NCBI GenBank assembly: GCA_041192685.1
Contig: JBEEMM010000023.1
Coordinates: 1-15,189 of the forward strand
Source of the DNA: TMED14 sp041192685
Lineage (GTDB): Bacteria > Bacteroidota > Bacteroidia > Flavobacteriales > Schleiferiaceae
DNA length: 15,189 nucleotides
Direction: 5' to 3'
Both the position numbers and the translations under genes were made by a program. The first letter of the stretch is position 1. Every line of letters starts with the position of its first letter. The notes under the pieces were generated by a model, which was given only the letters and a program-made list of their open reading frames with translations, made no database searches and was not told the origin of the DNA. Below, piece by piece: positions 9,501 to 14,710 of this stretch.

Positions 9501-10853
9501 TTCAGAACAGTACCCGTTTTTAGCGGTCTAACTCCCGAGTCGGACTTCGCTCCCGGCTGGAAGGCGGCCCTGGGACTGCCCCATGACCTGCCGTCTTTGG
9601 CTGCCGGCAGTGGCTGGCTGCTCGAGAATCCGCGCCAACCGCTTCGGGCCACCGAGGCGACTACGCGAAACATCACTTTAAGGGCCCAGCTGGAGCCGCT
9701 TCAAGACATGCGCATCACCCTGAACGCCAACCAGACCTACGGGCGCCAGGCTTCCTATACCTACCGGTATTCCACGGGAACCGGTTTGGATTCGCTCTTT
9801 TCTCAGGGTTTCCATGCTTTTAACCCCCAAGAAATGCTTACCTACAGCGGGTCATGGCTTTCTCTTCCGTCGGCCTTTGACGTCAGCAAAGAGCCCGACT
9901 ACTCCAGTGCGGCCTACGACCGCTTTAAGGCGGCCCGACTTGAGGTGTCTCGCCGCATGGCAGACCGTCAGGCCATCATAGACCCCAATTATTCCAACAC
10001 TTTTATCGACTACTCGGACTCTTCGCGTTACGGATACGACGGTTTTTCGGTGCTCCATACCGACGTACTGGCCAACGCCTTTCTTGCTGCCTACGGGAAC
10101 CGCGCCACATCAAACCTGCCCATAGGAAACTACAGTGCGCTGCCCTTCTTCCCCAACTGGAATCTTACTTATACTGGATTGATGCGCCTAAAGGCAGTGC
10201 GCAATGTGTTTACGGCGCTCAGTTTGAGCCATTCTTATGCGAGCACCATGACGGTTTCTGGCCTTCAGACCCACATGCTCAGGGCGCAGCGGCTGCAGGA
10301 CAGTCCCCTGGATTTGTTTCCGCGCAACGACAACTTAGACATTATGCCCGACCGTCAGGTTGGTCAGATTTCGGTTTCGGAATCCTTTTCGCCCTTAGTC
10401 GGTGTGGATTTACGCACTCGAAACAATGCCTCCTTCAAGCTCAACTACGGCATGATGCGGCAGCTTAACCTAAGTATGGCCAACAACCAGCTTACCGAGA
10501 GCAAGGCCCAGGATGTAACCCTTGGTTTTGGCTACATCATTAAGGACGTTCAGTTTCGCATTGTGGAGCAGGGCGGAGCCCCCCGCACTATTAAATCCAA
10601 TCTTGAGTTGAAATTGGACGTGAAGTTCAGCGACAACCAAACCGTAATTAGGAGAATTCTCGAGGATTTCTACCAACCTACGGCGGGCCAGACGCGCACG
10701 ACCATCAAGTTTACCGCAGACTACCGCATGAGCCGTCGCTTGACCACGCAATTTTACTACGACCAAACGGTTAGTTCCTTCAAAACCAGCCAGGCCTTCC
10801 CCACGAATCAATGGCAAAGCGGCATTGCCTTGCGGCTTAATTTAGGTGGGTAA
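3564..10853 (+). CDS. sprA: Type IX secretion outer-membrane translocon SprA
   Basis: SprA (Sov in Porphyromonas) is the very large outer-membrane beta-barrel through which T9SS cargo leaves the cell; in gliding relatives it also exports surface adhesins. The 2429 residues match the family size (the Flavobacterium johnsoniae protein is about 2400). A signal peptide (about 1-20, ending LNLEGQ) precedes repeated amphipathic beta strands throughout. Family landmarks seen are the N-terminal region with ITSPVLRDIFGSDKLEIRPTG, the LDDFESSQ motif (DDFE at 799-802), the acidic segment VNRDATLNRSEQYFSY (1142-1157), and a strand-rich C terminus ending IALRLNLGG. Two low-complexity insertions (about 1624-1668 and 1913-1949) interrupt the barrel part. 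The start at 3564 overlaps the ruvA stop by one base; a second ATG at 3570 is possible. gcvH follows after 30 bases. No frameshift or stop interrupts the 7.3 kb frame. Identity is essentially certain; strand topology cannot be read from sequence alone. Confidence 0.97.
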   Translation: MRMRWTLSLLGLLAVLNLEGQDTTGTGWPMPGLPNPPNWKTEVTYDPVTGFYILQRTVSGVPVGAPRYLSAADYQAMRFRELESDYWQNRWSQNDASSDRGGSSLVPDMSITSPVLRDIFGSDKLEIRPTGSAELRFGLRYQHIKNPIVPERNRRTLAFDFDQKMQISAAGKLGDRLNLNFNFDTEATFAFENKIKLDFKGQEDDILKGFEMGDVSLPTNGSLITGVQSLFGLKTQMQFGKTTVTTVLAEQRSQSQSMNIQGGASTQEFRIQADAYEANRHFFLAQFFRDRYEQWLGTRPIIQSPMQITRVEVWLTNRRNNPTEVRNLVAFLDLGEAEGAAYRSPSSSLPGEAIFPGPSADPWPSNRVNRLDPQELISRFASVRDAASAGSSLNSSGYDANIEYAQLTNARMLQPNEYSFHPQLGYISLNTSLNQDEVIAVAYQYTVNGRTYQVGEFSNDGIVAPKSLILKLLKHQILNVRSPAWDLMMKNVYSLNAFQLSPEDFRLELLYVNDETGLPIPFLPKSSVKDQLLVQVLQTDKVNTNGDPFPDGLFDFVEGLTVLSTTGRIFLPSLEPFGSSLYKQLSTAEERKRYVYQELYDSTLFRAQEQTQKNKFLLRGRYKSAGGSVIQLNSFNIPRGSISVTAGGNMLTENQDFTVDYALGQVRVINEAILQSGVPIRVSFENNSLFNFQAKTFTGATVSHQLRPNWTVGGSILQLREGALTQKVSAGDEPVRNSIWGMNTQYEKTLPGLTRALDKLPFVSTKAPSSVLLTGEVAQLIPGSPRIISVNGEPTTYLDDFESSQTAIDLRGTITWQLSSIPEGQPELFKEADFTNNWASNYNRARLSWYVIDNSFFTGTSITPINIRNNPAITSDHRQRMVPFAEVFPNITLDPSQARNINTFDLQFDPTERGPYNYDVQGLSGISAGINPDGSLKNPRSRWGGIMRQLTINNFEEQNIEFVQFWVMDPFLDDPSAPGGDVYLHLGNVSEDILKDGMQSFEHGLPSDGSRRDVDSSMWGYASKYQPVVDAFDNSDASRPNQDVGVDGLMDQDERRWVGPNSGTYLNSIQSAFGAASPAYVTAQVDPAADNFAYYRGSSQDQADADILRRYRYFNNPDGNSRTDLIDGQPAMSTNMPDKEDVNRDATLNRSEQYFSYKISMRPEDLVIGTNYIADIYETTTDLLPDQTRRPVRWIQFKIPVFEPDQRVNGAQDFRSIRFARWILHDWQQPVVIRMARLDLVRGEWRRYRFNLDASREMIPVDESVATTFTVNAVNLEENGGRVPVAYRMPPGIRRQVLLGNTSLLQQNEQSLSMRTCGLRDGDGRAVFKNTSVDMRMNKRLKMFVHAEAADDPNLLKDEDVRLFVRIGNDYSQNYYEYEMPLTVTPWATTAEDVIWPSANDVDIEFALWTALKLERDAAMQTNPNVSSALPFERVIGDRTYRVVGTPNLGWVRTVMIGLRNPRRSASNQNDDGMDKCIEVWVNELRMTEFDNRGGVAGLARGTVKLADLGQVALSGGFSTPGFGTLDMAPNERNKFSAMNYDLQTNLDLHRFLPASSRLRLPVFITQAQDWKTPMFNPYNPDIEMSKALANLQSQDGRDSLRSMVSDFQQRRAIAFTNVRIDRASGAPQGGRAAANGPPAMDGFNPKGESEPELQGGSGDKIKLPKKPRPWDIENLSATYAFNEVLRRDANTLQDLRHENRGSLAYTYQSQPINIQPFKNLKPKSLAIIRDANINLTPSRISIRTDLLRSQQIMQMRNVDNPKFQLPITYNKNFTMDRNYNVIWDPTKTWKLDYTGRVRLRFDELPGPASADSVRDFLAQSLSSGGRPTEYHHTINTTWAIPINKIPLLSFVQTQVRYTADLDWKTNSLWATRPGLDSLNFGNTVESSGKWNASANANMVTLYSLIPGYSKLKKPSRTNTATARGAKPPETAKGAGGKKVEEAKPSLAKTLFIGVVDLATMLKSVNATASLNTGSLLPGFRTVPVFSGLTPESDFAPGWKAALGLPHDLPSLAAGSGWLLENPRQPLRATEATTRNITLRAQLEPLQDMRITLNANQTYGRQASYTYRYSTGTGLDSLFSQGFHAFNPQEMLTYSGSWLSLPSAFDVSKEPDYSSAAYDRFKAARLEVSRRMADRQAIIDPNYSNTFIDYSDSSRYGYDGFSVLHTDVLANAFLAAYGNRATSNLPIGNYSALPFFPNWNLTYTGLMRLKAVRNVFTALSLSHSYASTMTVSGLQTHMLRAQRLQDSPLDLFPRNDNLDIMPDRQVGQISVSESFSPLVGVDLRTRNNASFKLNYGMMRQLNLSMANNQLTESKAQDVTLGFGYIIKDVQFRIVEQGGAPRTIKSNLELKLDVKFSDNQTVIRRILEDFYQPTAGQTRTTIKFTADYRMSRRLTTQFYYDQTVSSFKTSQAFPTNQWQSGIALRLNLGG

Positions 10854-10871
10854 ATTGGCCCTGTGGCTTCC

Positions 10872-10879
10872 TATATTTG
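10872..10879 (+). promoter_or_regulatory. Perfect -7 promoter box four bases before gcvH
   Basis: TATATTTG matches the Bacteroidota TAnnTTTG box at every fixed position and ends four bases before the gcvH ATG at 10884. No TTG stands at the usual 19-21 base distance (a TTG at 10855-10857 is only 14 bases away). It could give gcvH and its downstream genes a nearly leaderless transcript independent of sprA. Confidence 0.45.
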
Positions 10880-10883
10880 TGCC

Positions 10884-11264
10884 ATGGAATACCCTACTAG
10901 CCTTCGCTACACTAAAGACCACGAGTGGATCCGCCTCGAAGGCGACATCGCAACTGTTGGCATCACCGACTTTGCCCAAGGGGAACTTGGTGACATTGTT
11001 TTCGTCGACATTCCAACCCAAGGCGAGACCCTCGCTGCAGAAGAGGTTTTTGGCTCGGTAGAGGCCGTTAAAACGGTAAGTGATTTGTATCTGCCAATCG
11101 ACGGTGAAGTAATTGAGGTTAATCCTGCCATTGACAACCAACCCGATCTTGTCAATACGGACCCCTACGGTCAGGGTTGGATGGTTCGCGTTAAGGTTGC
11201 GAGTGTTGCCGACGTAGAAGCCCTAATGGACTCCGACGCCTACCGCAAGCTCACGGGTGCCTAG
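10884..11264 (+). CDS. gcvH: Glycine cleavage system H protein
   Basis: GcvH is the lipoyl carrier that shuttles the aminomethyl group between the P, T and L proteins during glycine breakdown in the cytoplasm. The 126 residues give the usual family length. The opening MEYPTSLRYTKDHEW is the standard GcvH start, and GSVEAVKTVSDLY carries the lipoylated lysine (K63). A conserved PYGQGWM segment near the C terminus confirms the family. A GTG at 10863 in frame would add seven residues not seen in GcvH proteins, so the ATG at 10884 was chosen. None of the other glycine cleavage genes is nearby; gcvH standing alone next to sprA is a genomic-context feature rather than a functional one. Its 3' end abuts or overlaps the VanZ-like gene. 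Confidence 0.97.
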   Translation: MEYPTSLRYTKDHEWIRLEGDIATVGITDFAQGELGDIVFVDIPTQGETLAAEEVFGSVEAVKTVSDLYLPIDGEVIEVNPAIDNQPDLVNTDPYGQGWMVRVKVASVADVEALMDSDAYRKLTGA

Positions 11265-11289
11265 TCACAGAATAAATACGCTGCTGCGC

Positions 11290-11667
11290 ATGCGGCATCT
11301 ATGGCTTTCGCTCGCTCTTTTCTGGGCGGGCATTGTTTTTTTCTATTCTCTTCAACCCAGTGCGGAACTTCCCCGAATGTTCCTTTACGTTCGGGATTTA
11401 GTGCTTCATTTTGGAGCCTATTTGGGCCTTTCATTCCCACTTATGCTTTACAGCCGGTCGGCGGCAGGGCCTTGGAAGGTTTCACTGTTAAGTTTTGGGT
11501 TCGGGCTGGCCGTAGAAATTTTGCAACCTATTGTTGCTGAGGGGCGTATCTTTTCTTGGACTGATGTAGCCGCCAATTCTTTGGGAATTGCATCGGGCAC
11601 GCTTCTTGCGCTATTCCTTCGCAGACGTATCTTTATACCCAAACTAAAGCAGTATGAATCCTCGTAA
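11290..11667 (+). CDS. VanZ-like small membrane protein
   Basis: This is a small integral membrane protein of 125 residues with three to four predicted helices: WLSLALFWAGIVFFYSL, a helix after the HFGAYLGLSFPLML segment, LLSFGFGLAVEILQ, and AANSLGIASGTLLALFL. The pattern of LVLHFGAYLGL, then VEILQPIVAEGRIFSWTDVAANSLG, is characteristic of the VanZ-like family, which is named after a teicoplanin-resistance protein but has no settled biochemical role. The ATG at 11290 places the start directly before the first helix, as in relatives. An in-frame GTG at 11257 would overlap gcvH by eight bases and add 11 residues, and cannot be excluded. The 3' end overlaps the next gene by 14 bases, which implies co-translation. 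Antibiotic resistance should not be inferred from the family name. Confidence 0.85.
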   Translation: MRHLWLSLALFWAGIVFFYSLQPSAELPRMFLYVRDLVLHFGAYLGLSFPLMLYSRSAAGPWKVSLLSFGFGLAVEILQPIVAEGRIFSWTDVAANSLGIASGTLLALFLRRRIFIPKLKQYESS

Positions 11668-12352
11668 AAACTTTAAGTCAGACCTTGACGCCCGCAAGGG
11701 TTTATTCCTTCAATTCGGTTTGGTTATCGCATTGGGTCTGTCGTGGATGGCCTTCGAGTGGCGCACCTACGAAGGTGGCTTGATCGATCTTGGCGCCCTG
11801 GACGCTCTCACCGAAGACGAGGACATGCTCGTTACCAACCGAACTCCGCCGCCTCCGCCTCCCCCGCCTCCTGCCCCTATTGAGATTTTCAAAATAGTAG
11901 ACAACAAAATCGACATCGTAGAGCTCGACTTGATTTCTACTGAAATTGATGACGACGCCACCGTTGAAATCATGGAAGTCGAGGCAGCAGAAGAGGTTTT
12001 TAACTTTGTCAATGTGGAGAATAAGCCGGTCTTCCCCGGATGTGAAGACATTGCCACCGAAGAAGAGCGATTCAATTGCTTTAACGTTAAAACACGTCAA
12101 TTCATCGGTAAAAACTTTGAGTTCCCCGAGATGGCAAGGCAGATGGGCATACAAGGCAAGGTTTGGGTCTCCTTTATTATTGAGAAGGACGGTCGCATTA
12201 CCGAAGTTGCCGTGGATCGCGGAGTAGACAAACTTCTCGACGAAGAAGCCGTTCGCGTGGTGCGCATGTTTCCAAAAATGACGCCGGCTAAAGTTGGAGG
12301 TCGTTCTGTGCGAATGCGCTACTCATTGCCCATCAATGCACGCCTGCAATAA
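11654..12352 (+). CDS. TonB-family energy transducer
   Basis: TonB proteins reach from the inner membrane, where ExbB/ExbD harvest proton motive force, to TonB-dependent outer-membrane transporters. This 232-residue protein has a short basic N terminus, one membrane helix (about 17-34, LFLQFGLVIALGLSWMAF), an acidic stretch and a run of nine prolines (65-73) expected to stiffen the periplasmic part. An acidic Asp/Glu/Ile/Val-rich linker (76-115) follows. The C-terminal TonB domain (about 140-232) shows FPEMARQMGIQGKVWVSFII and then a GRITEVAV strand. The PVFPGCE motif before the domain (C130), with a second Cys at 142, is common in Bacteroidota TonB proteins. No exbB/exbD genes are in the window. 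It overlaps the VanZ-like gene and ends the operon, with a terminator 19 bases downstream. Family is clear; the transporter it serves is unknown. Confidence 0.9.
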   Translation: MNPRKNFKSDLDARKGLFLQFGLVIALGLSWMAFEWRTYEGGLIDLGALDALTEDEDMLVTNRTPPPPPPPPPAPIEIFKIVDNKIDIVELDLISTEIDDDATVEIMEVEAAEEVFNFVNVENKPVFPGCEDIATEEERFNCFNVKTRQFIGKNFEFPEMARQMGIQGKVWVSFIIEKDGRITEVAVDRGVDKLLDEEAVRVVRMFPKMTPAKVGGRSVRMRYSLPINARLQ

Positions 12353-12370
12353 GGCTTAAAAGGTCTAAAG

Positions 12371-12394
12371 AGCCCCGGTTTCGCCGGGGTTTTT
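12371..12394 (+). terminator. Rho-independent terminator after the tonB-like gene
   Basis: CCCCGG (12373-12378) pairs with CCGGGG (12384-12389) around a TTTCG loop and runs straight into five Ts (12390-12394). Flanking A and T bases can lengthen the stem. It closes the ruvA-sprA-gcvH-vanZ-tonB block and lies only 13 bases before the cysQ start. Confidence 0.88.
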
Positions 12395-12407
12395 CATTTA
12401 AGGCATT

Positions 12408-13253
12408 ATGAACTTCGATAAACCAACTTTGGCATGGGGGCCCAGCGTCTTAAGCGCGGTCTACCGTGCTGCCGACGCTATTATCGAGGTCTACGAAGGC
12501 CGAAGGGAGATGAATGTCGAGTTTAAGGGCGATAAAAGCCCAGTTACCGACGCAGACTATGCCGCCAATGCGGTTCTTGAGCCGGTCCTTTTAGCCGCTG
12601 GATTCCCGGTCTTGAGCGAGGAAGGGCGCAGTATTCCCTTTGAGGAACGCAAAAAGTGGAATTCCTATTGGGTAGTAGACCCCTTGGACGGAACCAAGGA
12701 ATTCATCAAGCGTAATGGCGAATTCACCATAAACGTGGCCTTGATGTCGGGCGGAACCCCTGTCTTTGGCATTGTGTACGCGCCCGTGCTCGGTTGGCTC
12801 TATTGCGGAGGCCCGGGGATTGGCAGCCGCAAGTCCATGACGCGTTTGCCATGGAGCGAGTTTTGGCAGCAGGGCCAAAGCCTCCCGGGGAGGCTCCCCG
12901 AGCGCACCACGGTGGTAGCCAGTCGTTCGCATGGCAATCCTGAGACCGAAGAGTTAATTGCCCGTTGGGAGGCCCTGCACGGCCCCATTGATCGGGTAAG
13001 CATGGGATCTTCGCTAAAAATCGCCTTGGTTGCCGAGGGAAGGGCTCATGCCTACCCGAGGGCAGCGCCAACCATGGAGTGGGATACGGCAGCAGGCCAC
13101 GCCGTACTCAAGGGTGCAGGCATGGAGCTCTTCCAGCTGGTCATGGGCCCCAAGGGTTTGGAGGCGGGCGCTCCGCTTCAGTACAACAAAGAAGACCTGC
13201 TCAATCCTCCCTTTATGGCCTGCGGGGCTCCCTATCTTTGCGGCAATGCATGA
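12408..13253 (+). CDS. cysQ: 3'(2'),5'-bisphosphate nucleotidase CysQ
   Basis: CysQ removes the 3' phosphate from 3'-phosphoadenosine 5'-phosphate (PAP), the by-product of sulfate-activation and sulfotransfer reactions, and so prevents its build-up. It belongs to the lithium-sensitive, Mg-dependent inositol monophosphatase superfamily. The 281-residue sequence shows every hallmark: KGDKSPVTDADYAAN (40-54), LSEEGR (metal-binding E71/E72), WVVDPLDGTKEF (DPLDGT at 91-96) and, near the C terminus, MEWDTAAGHAVL (E224, W225, D226). The family is usually 245-275 residues, so this copy is slightly long. It begins 13 bases after a strong terminator, so a promoter must lie in or near the terminator, but I could not identify one. 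Its last eight bases overlap ctaB, which suggests a shared transcript. No sulfate-assimilation genes are nearby. Confidence 0.95.
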   Translation: MNFDKPTLAWGPSVLSAVYRAADAIIEVYEGRREMNVEFKGDKSPVTDADYAANAVLEPVLLAAGFPVLSEEGRSIPFEERKKWNSYWVVDPLDGTKEFIKRNGEFTINVALMSGGTPVFGIVYAPVLGWLYCGGPGIGSRKSMTRLPWSEFWQQGQSLPGRLPERTTVVASRSHGNPETEELIARWEALHGPIDRVSMGSSLKIALVAEGRAHAYPRAAPTMEWDTAAGHAVLKGAGMELFQLVMGPKGLEAGAPLQYNKEDLLNPPFMACGAPYLCGNA

Positions 13254-14100
13254 TCTTGGGCTGCTGCTGAAATTCCGCTTGGCCTTTTCGGTCGTACTCT
13301 CTTCGGTAGCGGGCTATTTACTAGGCACCCCCGAAGTGCAGATCCTGGAACTCCTGATTCTAGCCTTGGGCGGCTTTGCTGTGGTAGGGTCGAGCAACGC
13401 CTTCAACCAACTCTGGGAAATTCAGCAAGACTCCCTCATGCTGCGTACCCAGAACCGACCCTTGCCCTCTGGGCGGATGACGCGCCGAACTGCGCTTATT
13501 TGGGCCTTGGCTTTTGGAATTCTTGGAATTGGAGCGCTCACCTTGCTCAATCTCAAGACTGCTGGATTTGGGGCTCTTAGCCTGCTGCTCTATGTGCTGA
13601 TTTACACCCCTTTAAAAGCCAAGTCACCTTGGGCTGTTTTGGTGGGGGCTATTCCAGGAGCCATTCCCTTTATGCTCGGATGGGTAGCGGCAACGGGCAG
13701 CTTTGGTCCCGAGTCAGGCTTGCTGTTTGCCTACCAATTTGTATGGCAGTTTCCGCATTTTTGGGCCATTGCTTGGATGGCCTACGACGACTACGCCCGC
13801 GCGGGCTACTACTTGCTTCCCAACCGCAAAAAGGATGCGCAGGCCACTCGGCTCATTATTTTTTATACCGTCTGGATGATTTTGATATCCCTACTTCCCG
13901 CTTTGGGATTTGCTGGGCAGATTCAGCTCAGCACATGGGCTGCCGCGGTAACGCTCCTTCTGGGCTTTGATGTGCTCTACCACGCCCTAAGGCATTGGAG
14001 CCGCCGCGAGGATGCCTCCGCACGGGCATTAATGTTTAGCACGATACGCTATCTGCCGCTGGTTCAAACTATTTGGGTCATCGATCGTTTTACCTCATAG
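13246..14100 (+). CDS. ctaB: Protoheme IX farnesyltransferase (heme O synthase)
   Basis: CtaB/CyoE is a membrane prenyltransferase that joins farnesyl diphosphate to protoheme, making heme O for terminal oxidases and for later conversion to heme A. The 284-residue protein has about nine hydrophobic helices, as expected of the UbiA superfamily. The first diphosphate-binding motif lies at 51-73 (N54, E58, D62, then LMLRTQNRPLPSGRM). The second is WMAYDDYARAGYYLLP (D181, D182). WQFPHFWAIAW and YTPLKAKSPWAVLVGAIPGA are further strong family signatures. The ATG at 13246 gives the usual short N terminus; the open frame extends upstream to 13030, but that part lies inside cysQ and is not CtaB-like. 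Placement just before two oxidase subunit III genes fits its role in oxidase assembly. Confidence 0.96.
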   Translation: MHDLGLLLKFRLAFSVVLSSVAGYLLGTPEVQILELLILALGGFAVVGSSNAFNQLWEIQQDSLMLRTQNRPLPSGRMTRRTALIWALAFGILGIGALTLLNLKTAGFGALSLLLYVLIYTPLKAKSPWAVLVGAIPGAIPFMLGWVAATGSFGPESGLLFAYQFVWQFPHFWAIAWMAYDDYARAGYYLLPNRKKDAQATRLIIFYTVWMILISLLPALGFAGQIQLSTWAAAVTLLLGFDVLYHALRHWSRREDASARALMFSTIRYLPLVQTIWVIDRFTS

Positions 14101-14103
14101 ATT

Positions 14104-14670
14104 ATGGAACTAACTCCCCAACAAAAAGCGGCGCGTCCGCTCCTTTATATCGGACTCGCGAGCATCGCCATGTCTTTTGCCGGCCTGACCTCAGGCTATG
14201 TCGTAGCGCGGTCCGCACTCTCTGCCAAAGCGCAGTGGGAGACCATAGAATTGCCTTTTTGGTTTTACCTCAGTGCGGGCTTGATCGCCCTCTCAAGTGT
14301 CGTCCTGATGCGGGCACAAAAGCTAGTAAAGTCGGGCGGAGACGCTCGTCTGCCCATGGTTCTGACCCTAATAATGGCAGTCTTGTTTGCCGTCTGTCAG
14401 GTATTCGGATGGAATGCCCTTACCGACCAAAACATTTTCTTTACCGGCCCCGGCAGCCGGCCAGAGGCGAGTTGGCTCTACGTCATTACATGGTTCCACT
14501 GGATACACATTCTCGTGGGTCTTATTGTGCTCGGCCGTATGCTTTGGCGCATCACCCGTGGCTACTATGTCGGAGCAAAAATGCTGCGTTTCACCTTGGG
14601 GGCTCAATTTTGGCATTTTCTAGGGTTTCTTTGGTTTTATTTGCTCGGGTTTTTGATCATCCTGCGCTAA
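14104..14670 (+). CDS. Cytochrome c oxidase subunit III-family protein (short form)
   Basis: Subunit III is a core membrane subunit of heme-copper oxidases that stabilises the catalytic subunit. This 188-residue protein has five predicted helices (about 12-33, 50-70, 83-103, 125-146, 165-187), like short bacterial subunit III proteins. TWFHWIHILVGLIVL (H132, H135) and the C-terminal AQFWHFLGFLWFYLLGFLI match the family. It starts three bases after the ctaB stop and precedes a second subunit III gene, an arrangement I recall as usual in Bacteroidota oxidase loci. Whether both proteins enter one complex cannot be told from sequence. Family is well supported; the exact oxidase type is not resolved. 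Confidence 0.9.
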   Translation: MELTPQQKAARPLLYIGLASIAMSFAGLTSGYVVARSALSAKAQWETIELPFWFYLSAGLIALSSVVLMRAQKLVKSGGDARLPMVLTLIMAVLFAVCQVFGWNALTDQNIFFTGPGSRPEASWLYVITWFHWIHILVGLIVLGRMLWRITRGYYVGAKMLRFTLGAQFWHFLGFLWFYLLGFLIILR

Positions 14671-14675
14671 TTTTG
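14640..14675 (+). promoter_or_regulatory. Possible internal promoter for the second subunit III gene
   Basis: TAATTTTG (14668-14675) is a perfect TAnnTTTG box at the end of the first subunit III gene. The nearest suitable TTTG (14640-14643) is 24 bases upstream, slightly too far. The box also sits within a small GCGC...GCGC inverted repeat (14664-14678). A transcript from here would start near 14681 and carry the tandem repeat in its leader. Confidence 0.3.
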
Positions 14676-14683
14676 CGCCAGCA

Positions 14684-14701
14684 ATAAATACCATAAATAC
14701 C
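14684..14701 (+). repeat. Perfect tandem 9-bp repeat in the leader of the second subunit III gene
   Basis: ATAAATACC occurs twice head to tail (14684-14692, 14693-14701), ending nine bases before the ATG at 14711. The bases between (ACAAAACAA) are A-rich, as is common before Bacteroidota starts, and no Shine-Dalgarno sequence is present. It may be a translation-enhancing leader, a protein-binding site or chance. Confidence 0.75.
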
Positions 14702-14710
14702 ACAAAACAA

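Noticed and set aside
10863..10883. Upstream GTG start for gcvH
   Set aside because: The extra seven residues are absent from GcvH proteins, and the ATG at 10884 gives the standard opening and length.
11290..11667. Antibiotic resistance role from the VanZ name
   Set aside because: VanZ-like proteins are widespread in species without glycopeptide resistance genes, and no other van genes are present.
13030..13245. Upstream extension of ctaB
   Set aside because: This part overlaps the conserved cysQ C-terminal coding region and encodes a low-similarity, Arg/Pro-rich stretch unlike CtaB.
14073..14687. 204-codon plus-strand frame over the first subunit III gene
   Set aside because: It is in a different frame from the clearly conserved subunit III protein and its product is Arg/Ser/Pro-rich without any recognisable motif.
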